A stretch of 64,000 bases of DNA from Tessaracoccus defluvii (GTDB lineage: Bacteria; Actinomycetota; Actinomycetes; Propionibacteriales; Propionibacteriaceae). Positions 25,344-34,922 of the stretch are shown piece after piece (position 1 is the first letter of the stretch; every line of letters begins with the position of its first letter). Position numbers and translations under genes: made by a program. The notes beneath the pieces were generated by a model. That model was not told the DNA's origin and searched no databases. It saw only the letters and a list, made by a program, of their open reading frames with translations. The stretch covers positions 3,658,001-3,722,000 of the forward strand of contig NZ_CP060789.1 in NCBI RefSeq assembly GCF_014489575.1. Reading direction: 5' to 3'.

Positions 25344-27875
25344 CTACCTTCGGGCCTCCATGCTGTGCCTAGCGAGGACTTGTTCAGCGGTTAGTTGGTG
25401 ACGTGCCAGTGCAGACGCAACGGCGGCTGAGTCGCCCCAAGAACCCGACGCGGAGAGTTCTCTCACCATTGCCTCCACATCCCGCCGCAGGTGCTGCACG
25501 TGTTCCTTGGTCATGATTCGTGTGCGCGGTGGAACATGAGCTTGGCTATCTAGTTCCGCAGACGGGTGGACTAGGACTGGTACTGCATCAACGGCTTCTG
25601 GGTAGTGGTCGGAGAACCAGGCCATCGAGTGAACGAGTTGTTCCGCTTCGCTCTTCGTGATCACAGGGCTCGGGCGGGACACGTCGGTTTTCAGTTCGAT
25701 GATCGCGAAGCGGCTGGGGCTTAGCGCCCATAGGTTGTCGGGACCGCCATCGCGGTCCTCCTTCTCTGGCCGGTTTGATGCGAACCCCAAATGGCACCCA
25801 AGGAGACGGAACTGTTCCTCGGCAAGATCGGCCGCTTCCTCGACACCCCAAACTATGTTGTCGAACAGGGAGCCCACAGCGAGTTCCATTGAGCGGGGGT
25901 CAACGTACGTTGATGCGAGATAATTTGCCGCTGCGACGCCCTGCGCTGCCGGGCCTGCAACCTTCTTGCGCGACGGCGGCACATTGGGTTTGAGGACCGC
26001 GGAGTTGAGCTTGCGTGCTGCCGACAACGTCTTCTCTGCGGCTGTAGCGTCTACAAGGTGCTCATAGGCCGCGAGTTCTTCCAGGTACCATCCCTTGAGA
26101 AGCGGCTCGGACACTGTGTCTATGGCGCTACGCAGGACCAGTACCGCGCCATCGGGGTCGCCCGCTACGGCCCTGTTGAAGGCCTCCCGACGTCCTGCGG
26201 CAAGTTCGGTGACGTTCCCGGCGGAGTCATAAGTGACGTCGGCGGTTGCTTCCAAGCTCTTCGTCACCCACTGGGGTTTACGTTCGAGGAAAGTATCCAG
26301 CAAGTCGCCGATGACATTGATACTCTCGCCTTGGATCTGATCAGAGACCTGTTGGCTCAACTCGATCTGAGCCCGGGTGGCAGGTGAGTAAAATGCTCTC
26401 AGCGTACTGTCGCGTAGCGTGAGCGCCGCGTCGCTGTTCACGACAAGTACTGCGCAATAGTCGCCGACATCCCGGATCCCCCGGCCCATACCCTGCTCGA
26501 TCCGCTGGACCTCTCGCGCCTTGAAGAACATTGATCCAACTAGTGCAGCGGAGGCCCGTCGTTCGTGCGGGGTTAGGGGCGTTGGAATTCCGTCAATGAT
26601 GAGTAGCCGGCATGCGTCTCCCGGCAAATCGACCCCGTCGTATTTGTTGACAAGAACGACGACTCCGATGTGGTCGCCCTTCTTCATGCGTTCGATTAAC
26701 GGTTGCATGTCGCCGACGTGAAGTACGGCATCTGCGAAGGCCCTCCACCGGTTGGCGGCATAGTCGCTTGGCACTAGGACGACCACGTTCACGGGCACGC
26801 TCTCAATGGTCCCGTCGCCATTACGGTCACCGTCGGCGAACCCACGCGCCAGTTGTTGCACGGCGGTGTCGGCAAGCCGAGGGTTAATTGAGAGCGGCGC
26901 GAGTATTATCCGGTCTCCCAAGTCCGAGGCCTGATTTGGAGTTATGGGGCGGCGTACCGCGTCCGCGTTCGCATCGAGCTCGGTCACAAGCACGCCCTCG
27001 TCTTCTAGTGTGGCCGTCAAATAGACCCTGCGCTTAGCGTGCGCGAAAGCGGGAATAATGTCGACCTCTGGGCAAGGAGTCCGGATCTCGACGACCGATG
27101 AAGTCACCGTGATCGTTGCTAACTTAAGAGAATCGGCAACGAAAGGCCATGAGTAGAGTAGTGTGTCAATCGCCTCATCTGCTGCGTGTGGTCGAACGAT
27201 GGCCATGATTTCCTGGGCACGATCAGCGACCGCCTTTGGCGGGACGCGGATAGGTGCTCCAGGCTCTCCCGCCGCGATGTCGGCATAGGCCTTGGGACTT
27301 TGCGAGGCCAAGTCACTAGCAAACAGGTTGATCAGCTTGCCGTATGCCTGGCAGGACGCAGGAATCTTAGGAGCGAACAACCCGCCGGTGGCAGAGAGCG
27401 CGGCGTGCGCGTCATCAACCACAACTATGCCTAGCGGCACGACCTTTTTGACGTTGCGCACACCGAACACGCTCCGCCCGTTCAGCAGTTTGTGGAACGT
27501 CGTGATGAGGATCGCTCGCTGGGACCGAAACGACTCGTCTTTCGCATCCGTTGTAACGGCGATCTTTGCGTCGTTAGCCTCGCCAACCACTTGCTGGATC
27601 AGGAACTTATCGGGTACCAGGAAAACTGCCGGGCCTACTCCTTCGTGCAGGCTCGATTGGGCGATGAGGAGGCCCGTTAGCGTCTTCCCGCCGCCCGTAT
27701 TTTGCTTGAGGACGAGGTCAGACTCGTTACGGCGCTCGTACCACGTCTCAAGCACCTCGTTCTGCTCCGGGCGAAGCCGCGGCCACCTTCTTCCTTGGAG
27801 TGCCGCGTAGATCTCGCGCGGGCGAGTTAGTCGGGCACCCTTGTTCGGGTTAATATCATCCCAGCGGATGGGCAT
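25344..27875 (-). CDS. DEAD/DEAH-type helicase with possible C-terminal nuclease domain
   Basis: An 843-residue SF2 helicase. It has an N-terminal RPEQ element (RLRPEQNEVL, ~34-43), Walker A KQNTGGGKTLTGL (~57-69), a DDAH box (~154-157) and the C-lobe motif VQRIEQGMGRGIRD (QxxGRxxR). The C-terminal third holds FAIIELKTDVSRPSPV (~720-735) after a preceding acidic stretch, resembling the E-x-K of PD-(D/E)xK nucleases; that call is tentative. It is antisense to the rest of the cluster, with visibly lower G+C. The zinc-knuckle gene lies 222 bases upstream in the same direction and may share its transcript. A nucleic-acid-restricting role in the defence cluster is likely from context, but the substrate is unknown. 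Confidence 0.8.
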   Translation of the reverse strand: MPIRWDDINPNKGARLTRPREIYAALQGRRWPRLRPEQNEVLETWYERRNESDLVLKQNTGGGKTLTGLLIAQSSLHEGVGPAVFLVPDKFLIQQVVGEANDAKIAVTTDAKDESFRSQRAILITTFHKLLNGRSVFGVRNVKKVVPLGIVVVDDAHAALSATGGLFAPKIPASCQAYGKLINLFASDLASQSPKAYADIAAGEPGAPIRVPPKAVADRAQEIMAIVRPHAADEAIDTLLYSWPFVADSLKLATITVTSSVVEIRTPCPEVDIIPAFAHAKRRVYLTATLEDEGVLVTELDANADAVRRPITPNQASDLGDRIILAPLSINPRLADTAVQQLARGFADGDRNGDGTIESVPVNVVVLVPSDYAANRWRAFADAVLHVGDMQPLIERMKKGDHIGVVVLVNKYDGVDLPGDACRLLIIDGIPTPLTPHERRASAALVGSMFFKAREVQRIEQGMGRGIRDVGDYCAVLVVNSDAALTLRDSTLRAFYSPATRAQIELSQQVSDQIQGESINVIGDLLDTFLERKPQWVTKSLEATADVTYDSAGNVTELAAGRREAFNRAVAGDPDGAVLVLRSAIDTVSEPLLKGWYLEELAAYEHLVDATAAEKTLSAARKLNSAVLKPNVPPSRKKVAGPAAQGVAAANYLASTYVDPRSMELAVGSLFDNIVWGVEEAADLAEEQFRLLGCHLGFASNRPEKEDRDGGPDNLWALSPSRFAIIELKTDVSRPSPVITKSEAEQLVHSMAWFSDHYPEAVDAVPVLVHPSAELDSQAHVPPRTRIMTKEHVQHLRRDVEAMVRELSASGSWGDSAAVASALARHQLTAEQVLARHSMEARR

Positions 27876-28097
27876 TGGTCACCTTGCATAATCGGTTGTA
27901 ACCATGGGCATAAGAGTCTTCTCACCAGTCTTCGCCGTCCAACGGGACCTGAGTCGAGTCCACTCTAGTCTAGCTAGGCAGTTCCGGGCACCGACCTGCG
28001 CAAGAAGTGGGCCTCGAGTCAATCGAAGGCAAACGAGACCAGCCACCGACTCGTGTCGCAGCGCCGTCACCCGACTCCTGCGACGCCATCAGAGGAA

Positions 28098-28241
28098 CTA
28101 TTTGCGCGGGCAGTTGCGCTTGTCGTGCCCGTGAAAACCACAGACGCTGCACTCTCCAGCATTGGAAGAAACGTCGCATGATCGCCTGTCATGCCCCTGT
28201 TCACCACACCAAGAGCAGGTCCTGGTTCCAGTCGAGCTCAT
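28098..28241 (-). CDS. 47-residue protein with two CCHC zinc knuckles
   Basis: ATG 28241 has GGAGGAC seven bases upstream, a strong site that rules out the longer frame starting at 28286. The product carries CSWCGEQGHDRRSC (~9-22) and CSVCGFHGHDKRNC (~31-44). Each matches Cys-x2-Cys-x4-His-x4-Cys exactly, the zinc knuckle of retroviral nucleocapsid and of eukaryotic RNA-binding proteins. The two modules are joined by an 8-residue linker and followed by PRK. Zinc knuckles bind single-stranded RNA or DNA, so nucleic-acid chaperoning or capture is the natural inference. It lies upstream of the helicase at 25344-27875 in the same orientation and is divergent from the large DUF1998 helicase. Such free-standing knuckle proteins are rarely noted in bacteria. 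It is too short for many gene callers. Confidence 0.75.
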   Translation of the reverse strand: MSSTGTRTCSWCGEQGHDRRSCDVSSNAGECSVCGFHGHDKRNCPRK

Positions 28242-28535
28242 ATCTTGTCCTCCGTCTGTTCGCGGCGATGGCGAGCCGATGCTCATCCGGAGTCTAGCGG
28301 CTCAGGTGCACCGCCAACCCCCACGGAGGCATATTCGGCCAGCGGCTCGAAGGGCCGCTCCGGTCGCACGCTGAGATATGCCGCGACGCCAGCGCGCGAC
28401 GCGACGAATCTCAGCCGTCTACTCTCGAGGGTCGCTGGCCCAGCCAGATCCGTTGTCACAACCATCCGTATGGGGGTTTCTTCGATAGGTTGGCGATGGC
28501 GGGGCCACTCGCGCCCCGGCAGGAGGACTTGCCTT

Positions 28536-31500
28536 GTGAGTGAGCTATTGCCCGGCTGGCAGGCCATGCGGCTGCGAGTCGGCCTCATCGACTACCTCAC
28601 CACCACCTTCGCACTGGTCGACTCCGACGCGCAGGCCGGACTCCACGAGCTCCTGGAGGACGAGGCGGAGGGGATGTTCAAGGGCCCCTACCTCCGCACC
28701 GGGATGCCGTTCAGCGCAGCCCCCCGCCGAGCCGTCTCCCCGCTGGACTGGATGCCCTCCGGTTTCGACCCCTACGCTCACCAGGCGGCGGCTTTCCGGC
28801 GACTCTCCAGCCTCAACGGCCGTCCCCAGCCGACGCTGGTCACCACCGGAACGGGGTCGGGCAAGACGGAGGCCTTCCTGTATACGATTCTGGACCACTG
28901 CCTTCGCGCCCGCCGGCAGGGCGTGGGTGGGATGAAGGCGCTCATCCTCTATCCGATGAATGCACTGGCCAACGATCAGGCGCAGCGACTTGCCCGGCTG
29001 ATCACCGGGCGCGACTCGGACGGGCACCAGCCCCTGGGCTCGATCACGGCCGCCCTCTACACCGGCGAGGCGGCCGTCTCCACCGATGGGAAGCGCTTCG
29101 GTCCTACCACCAAGGTCACGGAAAACGGGCTCATCACCGATCGGGCGATCATCCGCGATGATCCGCCGGACATCTTGCTGACCAACTACAAGATGCTCGA
29201 TCAACTCCTCCTGCGGTCTGCGGACCAGAAGTTGTGGGAGAAGTCGGCGGAGTCGCTGACCTACCTGGTTCTGGATGAGTTCCACACCTACGACGGGGCG
29301 CAGGGCACGGACGTCGCGATGCTGTTGCGTCGTCTTGGGCTGGCGCTGAAGTCGTACTGGCCGGAGCGGGGGAGCGCTGGTGACACTCACAGTGCGGAGG
29401 AGTGGGGTCGGCCGTTGGGGCGGATCACGCCTGTGGGGACCTCGGCGACGCTGGGGCCGCGGGAGGATGCGCCGTCGGGTGCGATGGACATCGTCGATTT
29501 CGCCACTCGGGTGTTCGGGGAGAAGTTCGATGACGGCTGTGTGGTGGGGGAGCAGCGCTTGGCTCCTGATGAGTGGTCGGATGTGGGGGCCGGGTTGAGC
29601 GCTCGGCTGCCGGTTTCTGAGGTTTCGACACGGGGCTCGCTCCGCTCGCGCCCGGCTCAACCAGCAGAAACGCAAGCGGGCATGGGCCCCTCTGCCCGCG
29701 GTTTGGGAGAGGTGACGGAGCAACTGGCGGCGGACGTCGTCGGCCAGATCGACGACGACACCGACCCAGCCGAGCTGTGCCGGATCGTGCTGACCGCCCT
29801 CCACGAGGATCCGGAAACCGCCGACCTCAAGACCCTCGCGAAGTCCAGTGCGTTCATCCGCGACTTCCTCGCGGCCACCGGCCAAGCCACCCATGTCACC
29901 GAGCTTGCGCGGCTCGTCCGCGGCACGCCCGAGACGCTGGAGGTCCGCCGTCGGTTCGTCATCGCCGTCCACGGGGCGCTCGGACACCTGCGGGCACGGG
30001 GCAAGGACGGCGGGCCCGACCGGACCATGCCGTCCACCGAGGCGCACCTGTGGGTGCGGGAACTCAGCCGCATCGACCGTTACGCCGACTCCGCCGCCCG
30101 CTTCCGCTGGGCCGACGACGGACCGCCCGTCGCGAGCGAGGACGCCACCCAGGGCGGCGGGATCGCGTTCCCCGCCATCCATTGCCGGTTCTGCGGCCGT
30201 TCCGGTTGGGGAGTCGAGCTCGGCCCGGTCGGCGACCAGCTCGCGGCCAACGACGAGAACATCCGACGCCACCACGTCACCCGCGAGGGCCGGTTCCGAC
30301 CCCTCCTCAACGCCTCGGCGGACGTCAACTCCGACGCCCCACCCGAGACCGGGCTGGCCTGGTTCGACCCCCGCGAGCGCCGGATCACCACCACCCCCAG
30401 CGACGTCGACCCCACCGCCGTCCGCGAGGGCCGCGTGCTGCGCGTCGTCACCCACGTCGGCGAGGACGCCGACGACGACTCCGCCAAGGACACCTGCCCC
30501 AGCTGCGGCCAGACCGACGCCATCCGCTTCACCGGCAGCGCCATCGCCACCCTGATGTCGGTGACGCTGTCCAACATGTTCGGCCAAGCCACCCTCGACG
30601 AGGCCGAGAAGAAGTCGCTGGTCTTCGTCGACTCCGTCCAGGACGCCGCCCACCGCGCCGGCTTCGTCTCCTCCCGCTCCCACACCCTCACCCTGCGCTC
30701 CGTGCTGCGCGCCGCCGGCGACGCGCCGCGATCGCTGCCCGCCCTGGTGGAGCACGCCGTCGAGCAGGCCCGAGGCGACAAGTACAAGCGCTACCGGCTG
30801 CTGGCACCCAACCTCACCGCCCGCGAGGAGGAGTTCAAGCCCTTCTGGGAGCGGGACAACCCGCCCGCCAAGCTCACCGCCATCGCGCAGGAGCGTCTGC
30901 TGTTCTCCGCCACCCTCGAGTTCGGCCTCACAAGCAGCTTCGGTCGCACCTTGGAGCGCACCGGCACCATGAGCGCCCACGTCGCCATCGAGGGCGCCGA
31001 CCTGCTGCGCTCCGCCAGGAGGGCGCTCGACTCGCTCGACCCCGGCCTCTTCCCCCACGACGTGGACGACCGGATGCTCACCGCCTGGGCCCGCGGCGCC
31101 GTCGAACGCATCCGCACCCAGGGCGGCGTCTGGCACCCGTGGCTGGAGCGGTACGTCACCGAGGACGGCAACCGCTGGCACCTGTGGAGCCGCAAGGGCC
31201 GCGCCAAGTACATGCCGCCCTTCCCGCCCGGCCGCTCCACGCCCGCCTTCCCGCGGGTGGGTGGCGCGAAGATCGAAGCGTCCAAGGCGCTGCTCGACCC
31301 CGTCACCGGCACCCGAGCCTGGTACGCCCAGTGGGCCCGGCGCTGCCTCGGCGTCGACGGCGCCGCCGGGGGAGTGCTCGCCCGCACGCTGCTCGACCAA
31401 CTCGCCAAGGACCAGCTGCTCCACGCCGTCGAGACCCGCAGCGGCGCCACCGTCTACGCCATCGAGCCGGAGCGCGTCGTCGTCGCGCCCACCGAGGATT

Positions 31501-34500
31501 CGGACGTCGACGCCGGCCGCCACACCCTGCGCTGCACCACCTGCCACGGCGAGTTCCCCGTCAGCCTCACGACCGGCGCGGAACTCGACGGCGGCCCCTG
31601 CCTCCACGCCACCTGCGCCGGCACCCTCGCTCCCCACCCCGGCGACCCGGACAACTACTACCGCCGCCTCTACCGCTCCTCCGAGGTGCGGCGCGTCGTC
31701 GCCCGCGAACACACCAGCCTCCTGGACACCAAGAAGCGCCTCGAGTACGAGAACGCCTTCAAGTCCAGCGCCGACGACCCCACCGCGCCCAACGTGCTGG
31801 TGGCCACCCCGACGCTGGAGATGGGCATCGACATCGGCGACCTGTCCTCGGTGATGCTCGCCTCCCTGCCCCGCACCGTCAGCAACTACGTGCAGCGCGT
31901 CGGGCGCGCCGGACGCCTCACCGGCAACGCGCTGGACCTGGCGTTCGTCCAGGGCCGCGGCGAGTTCCTGCCCCGACTCGGCGACCCGCTCTCCCTCATC
32001 AACGGCGCCGTCACCCCGCCTGCCACGTACCTGAGCGCCGAGGAGATCCTCCGCCGCCAGTACATCGCCCACCTCGCCGACAGCCTCGCCCGCGACCCCG
32101 ACGCCATCCACCCCCGCACCACCGGCACCGCCCTCGCGCAACCCATCGGGGGGAAGGCCACCTTCCTCGACCAGCTCGTCGAGGCCTCTCGGCAGCCCGG
32201 CGCCGTCGACCGCTTCCTCGCAGCATTCGCCGTCGACGGCGACCTCACCGCCACCCTCCGCCCCGACGCCGCCGACGCGCTGCGTCAGTGGGCCACCCCC
32301 GGGCCGGACGGCTCCAGCGGCCTCGTGGCCACCATCGGCCGCGCCGCCCAGCGCTGGCATGCCGAGCAGCAGGACCTCAAGGACCGCCTCGACCAGCTCG
32401 TCGCCGAACTGCCCGACCTCGAGGCCCGCGAGCAGGACAGCGACGACGACGCCCGCGCCCTCAAGGAGGCGCGCGCCGAGCAGCGCATGCTGGAAGCCCA
32501 GATCGGCGCCGCGTTCGGCGACTTCTGGATCTCCGCGCTCGAGCGGATCGGGCTGCTGCCCAACTACTCGCTGGTCGACGACTCCGTCCAGCTCGACGTC
32601 ACCATGAGTTGGATCGACTCCGACACCGGCGAGTACCACTCCGAGGCGGCCGACTACTCCCGCGCCAGCGCCAATGCCTTGCGCGACTTCGCGCCCGGCG
32701 CGTCGTTCTACGTCGGAGGACACCAGATCGACATCGACGCCGTCGAGGTGGGCCACGACGGCTCCGCCATCCGCACCGTCCGGCTCTGCCCCCACTGCGG
32801 CTACAGCCACGACGGCGACGACACCCCCACCACCTGCCCCCGCTGCGGAAAGTCGGGCATCAACGACGTCGGCCAGAAGTTCGAGACCATCGAGCTCACC
32901 CGCGTCTCCGCGTTCGTGCGGCGTGACGAGTCCCGCATCGACGACTCCAACGACGAACGCGTCCGCGCCGGCTTCTCCATTGTCACCGCCGCAGACGTCG
33001 ACCCCCAGACCGTCCAGCACCGCTGGTACACCACCGGCGGGCTCGGCGTGGCGTACCTCAAGGGCATGGACGTGCGCTGGTACAACCTCGGCCCCCGCCG
33101 CCACACCGCCGGCGAGATCACCATCGCCGGCAACCGGCTCGCCGGGCCGCGGTTCCGGATCTGCGAGGCCTGCGGCCACCTCGACCGCACCGGGCTGGCC
33201 AACAAGCGCGACGAGCACCGGCCCTGGTGCAAGCACCGTCACAGCCACGAGGAGCACACCCGCTCCGTGCTGCTCACCCGCAAGCTCACCACCGAGGGCG
33301 TCGTGCTCACCCTGCCGCAGGGCATCGCGTTCGGCGACGACGTGTTCGCCGTGCCCAGCCTCACCGCCGCGGTGCTGCTGGGACTGCGGGAGAACTACGG
33401 CGGCGCCCCGGACCACCTCGACGTCGCCTTCATCAAGGACCCGCTGCTCGACAACCGCGACGCCCTCCTCCTGCACGACCTCGTCCCCGGCGGCACCGGC
33501 TACCTGGCCGAGCTGGCCGACCCCCGCGAGCTGTGGCAGGTGCTGACCGGCGCGCTGGAGCGGGTCATGGACTGCGCCTGCGCCGACGAGGGGCGCCTGT
33601 CCTGCCACCGCTGCCTGCTGCCCTTCGCCGCTCCGTACAACCGCGAGGTTACCTCCCGGGTTGCGGCCGAGCGGCACCTGCGGACGCTGCTGGGCATCGA
33701 CGGCGGGGAGCCGCCGCTGGTGCCGTCGTGGAAGATCACGGAGGCCCCGCCGGTGCCGGACCCGACGGGGGAGTCGTGGCTGGAGGAGCGGTTCCGCGCC
33801 GCGTTCCTGAGGCTGGCGGCCAAGCTGGGAGGCACCGTCAAACAGACCCCGAGCATCTCCGGCGGCAACATCATCACCGTTTCCCTCGGCTCCCGCACGT
33901 TCCGGCTCCGGCCGCAGGTGCACGTGGCCAACTCCAAGCCGGACTTCGTCCTGTCCAGCGAGGGCCTGCCGGATGTCGCGATCTTCACCGACGGCTGGCA
34001 GTTCCACGCCTCCCCGAAGTGCAACAACATCGCCGACGACGCCGCCAAGCGCCGCATCCTCCGCCAGGGCAGCACCCTCGTGCTGGCGATCACCGCGCAG
34101 GACCTGGCGCTCGACGAAGCGGGCGACGCGGTGGCGCCGCCGTCATGGTTCAGAGCGCCCCTGGTCCAGAGGTTGAACGCCGAGCCGAGCATGCAGCACA
34201 CCGCCGCCGCGCGGGAGGCGCTGCTCGGCGGGCCGCTGGCGTTCCTGGCCGGATGGATGCAGCAGCCCGACCCGGACAACCTGCAGCGCTTCGCCCGGGC
34301 TGCCGCGTTCTCGGTGTTCGCCTCCGGCGCCGCTCCTGCGGACGGGCCGGTAGCGGAGCTGGCCGTCGGTCTGCTGTCCGGGTCGGGCGGGCAGACGCGG
34401 GTCTGGCGGCAGGGCAGCCTCGCCGTTGCGGTGAGCGTCCCGGCCCCGGGCTCGGTGCGGCTGGCCGCGGTGCTGGATGACACCGTCGACGTAACCACCC

Positions 34501-34922
34501 CCGAAGCCAAGGACGCCTGGCGTGAGTGGTTGCGGCTGGCCAACGTTTGGGCGCTGCTGCCCGCGTCGATCGCCGCGTTCGAGGCCCGCTCGGCCGCGGC
34601 CGTCCCGGCGGCTCCGGTGGTGGACATCGTGCACGGGGGCGTCGACGTCGGCGCCGAGTGGCAGCCCATCGTCGAGGAGCTGGCGGGGGAGTCGGCCGAG
34701 GTGCTCGACCTCATCGCCGCGCTGAGCGAGGCCGGCGTGGCGGTGCCCGACGGCGAGGTGGGCCACGAACTCGACGGTGTGCCGTTCGAGCTGGTGTGGA
34801 CGAGCGAGAGGATCGCGGTGCAGCTCGACCCCACCCCGGGCGTCGAGGTGGACGGGTGGCGCGTCCTCGCGCCCGACGCGGCCGTGATCGCGGCGGCATG
34901 GAAGGAACAGAGCAGTGCCTGA
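28536..34922 (+). CDS. Giant DUF1998 helicase with zinc ribbons and a Vsr-like domain (DruE/DrmA-DrmB-like)
   Basis: About 2128 residues from GTG 28536 (AGGAGG nine bases upstream). The N-terminal SF2 core has Walker A TTGTGSGKTEAF (~103-114), LILYPMNALANDQ, DEFH (~247-250) and, after a very long insertion, LEMGIDIGDLS and QRVGRAGR (~1120). Cysteine pairs fall at CRFCGRSGWG (~550), CPSCGQTD, CTTCHGEF, CPHCGYSH, CPRCGKSG and CEACGHLD, and the DUF1998 end has CACADEGRLSCHRCLLPF (~1678-1695). A C-terminal domain (SKPDFVLSSEGLP then VAIFTDGWQFH, ~1797-1820) resembles Vsr/DUF559 PD-(D/E)xK nucleases. The length and content fit Druantia DruE, or a fused DISARM DrmA/DrmB. It overlaps the UvrD-like gene by 8 bases, so the two form one operon. 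Confidence 0.85.
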   Translation: MSELLPGWQAMRLRVGLIDYLTTTFALVDSDAQAGLHELLEDEAEGMFKGPYLRTGMPFSAAPRRAVSPLDWMPSGFDPYAHQAAAFRRLSSLNGRPQPTLVTTGTGSGKTEAFLYTILDHCLRARRQGVGGMKALILYPMNALANDQAQRLARLITGRDSDGHQPLGSITAALYTGEAAVSTDGKRFGPTTKVTENGLITDRAIIRDDPPDILLTNYKMLDQLLLRSADQKLWEKSAESLTYLVLDEFHTYDGAQGTDVAMLLRRLGLALKSYWPERGSAGDTHSAEEWGRPLGRITPVGTSATLGPREDAPSGAMDIVDFATRVFGEKFDDGCVVGEQRLAPDEWSDVGAGLSARLPVSEVSTRGSLRSRPAQPAETQAGMGPSARGLGEVTEQLAADVVGQIDDDTDPAELCRIVLTALHEDPETADLKTLAKSSAFIRDFLAATGQATHVTELARLVRGTPETLEVRRRFVIAVHGALGHLRARGKDGGPDRTMPSTEAHLWVRELSRIDRYADSAARFRWADDGPPVASEDATQGGGIAFPAIHCRFCGRSGWGVELGPVGDQLAANDENIRRHHVTREGRFRPLLNASADVNSDAPPETGLAWFDPRERRITTTPSDVDPTAVREGRVLRVVTHVGEDADDDSAKDTCPSCGQTDAIRFTGSAIATLMSVTLSNMFGQATLDEAEKKSLVFVDSVQDAAHRAGFVSSRSHTLTLRSVLRAAGDAPRSLPALVEHAVEQARGDKYKRYRLLAPNLTAREEEFKPFWERDNPPAKLTAIAQERLLFSATLEFGLTSSFGRTLERTGTMSAHVAIEGADLLRSARRALDSLDPGLFPHDVDDRMLTAWARGAVERIRTQGGVWHPWLERYVTEDGNRWHLWSRKGRAKYMPPFPPGRSTPAFPRVGGAKIEASKALLDPVTGTRAWYAQWARRCLGVDGAAGGVLARTLLDQLAKDQLLHAVETRSGATVYAIEPERVVVAPTEDSDVDAGRHTLRCTTCHGEFPVSLTTGAELDGGPCLHATCAGTLAPHPGDPDNYYRRLYRSSEVRRVVAREHTSLLDTKKRLEYENAFKSSADDPTAPNVLVATPTLEMGIDIGDLSSVMLASLPRTVSNYVQRVGRAGRLTGNALDLAFVQGRGEFLPRLGDPLSLINGAVTPPATYLSAEEILRRQYIAHLADSLARDPDAIHPRTTGTALAQPIGGKATFLDQLVEASRQPGAVDRFLAAFAVDGDLTATLRPDAADALRQWATPGPDGSSGLVATIGRAAQRWHAEQQDLKDRLDQLVAELPDLEAREQDSDDDARALKEARAEQRMLEAQIGAAFGDFWISALERIGLLPNYSLVDDSVQLDVTMSWIDSDTGEYHSEAADYSRASANALRDFAPGASFYVGGHQIDIDAVEVGHDGSAIRTVRLCPHCGYSHDGDDTPTTCPRCGKSGINDVGQKFETIELTRVSAFVRRDESRIDDSNDERVRAGFSIVTAADVDPQTVQHRWYTTGGLGVAYLKGMDVRWYNLGPRRHTAGEITIAGNRLAGPRFRICEACGHLDRTGLANKRDEHRPWCKHRHSHEEHTRSVLLTRKLTTEGVVLTLPQGIAFGDDVFAVPSLTAAVLLGLRENYGGAPDHLDVAFIKDPLLDNRDALLLHDLVPGGTGYLAELADPRELWQVLTGALERVMDCACADEGRLSCHRCLLPFAAPYNREVTSRVAAERHLRTLLGIDGGEPPLVPSWKITEAPPVPDPTGESWLEERFRAAFLRLAAKLGGTVKQTPSISGGNIITVSLGSRTFRLRPQVHVANSKPDFVLSSEGLPDVAIFTDGWQFHASPKCNNIADDAAKRRILRQGSTLVLAITAQDLALDEAGDAVAPPSWFRAPLVQRLNAEPSMQHTAAAREALLGGPLAFLAGWMQQPDPDNLQRFARAAAFSVFASGAAPADGPVAELAVGLLSGSGGQTRVWRQGSLAVAVSVPAPGSVRLAAVLDDTVDVTTPEAKDAWREWLRLANVWALLPASIAAFEARSAAAVPAAPVVDIVHGGVDVGAEWQPIVEELAGESAEVLDLIAALSEAGVAVPDGEVGHELDGVPFELVWTSERIAVQLDPTPGVEVDGWRVLAPDAAVIAAAWKEQSSA
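29621..29665 (-). repeat. REP-family copy inside the DUF1998 helicase
   Basis: GGTTTCGACACGGGGCTCGC through GCGCCCGGCTCAACCAGC is the reverse-oriented form of the GGTTGAG...GTCTCGAAACC repeat found at 16592-16711. It lies in frame, adding a Ser/Arg/Pro-rich linker (SEVSTRGSLRSRPAQP) between conserved blocks of the helicase. Confidence 0.6.

Noticed and set aside
27879..28070. Small minus-strand frame between the helicase and zinc-knuckle genes
   Set aside because: No ribosome-binding site, no conserved-looking features and basic random composition. The space more likely holds untranslated sequence.
28545..34007. A very long open frame on the minus strand opposite the DUF1998 helicase
   Set aside because: It is low-complexity Gly/Val/Ala/Arg-rich sequence with no motif. 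It results from the strong third-position G/C bias of the real plus-strand gene, which has helicase motifs and a good ribosome-binding site.
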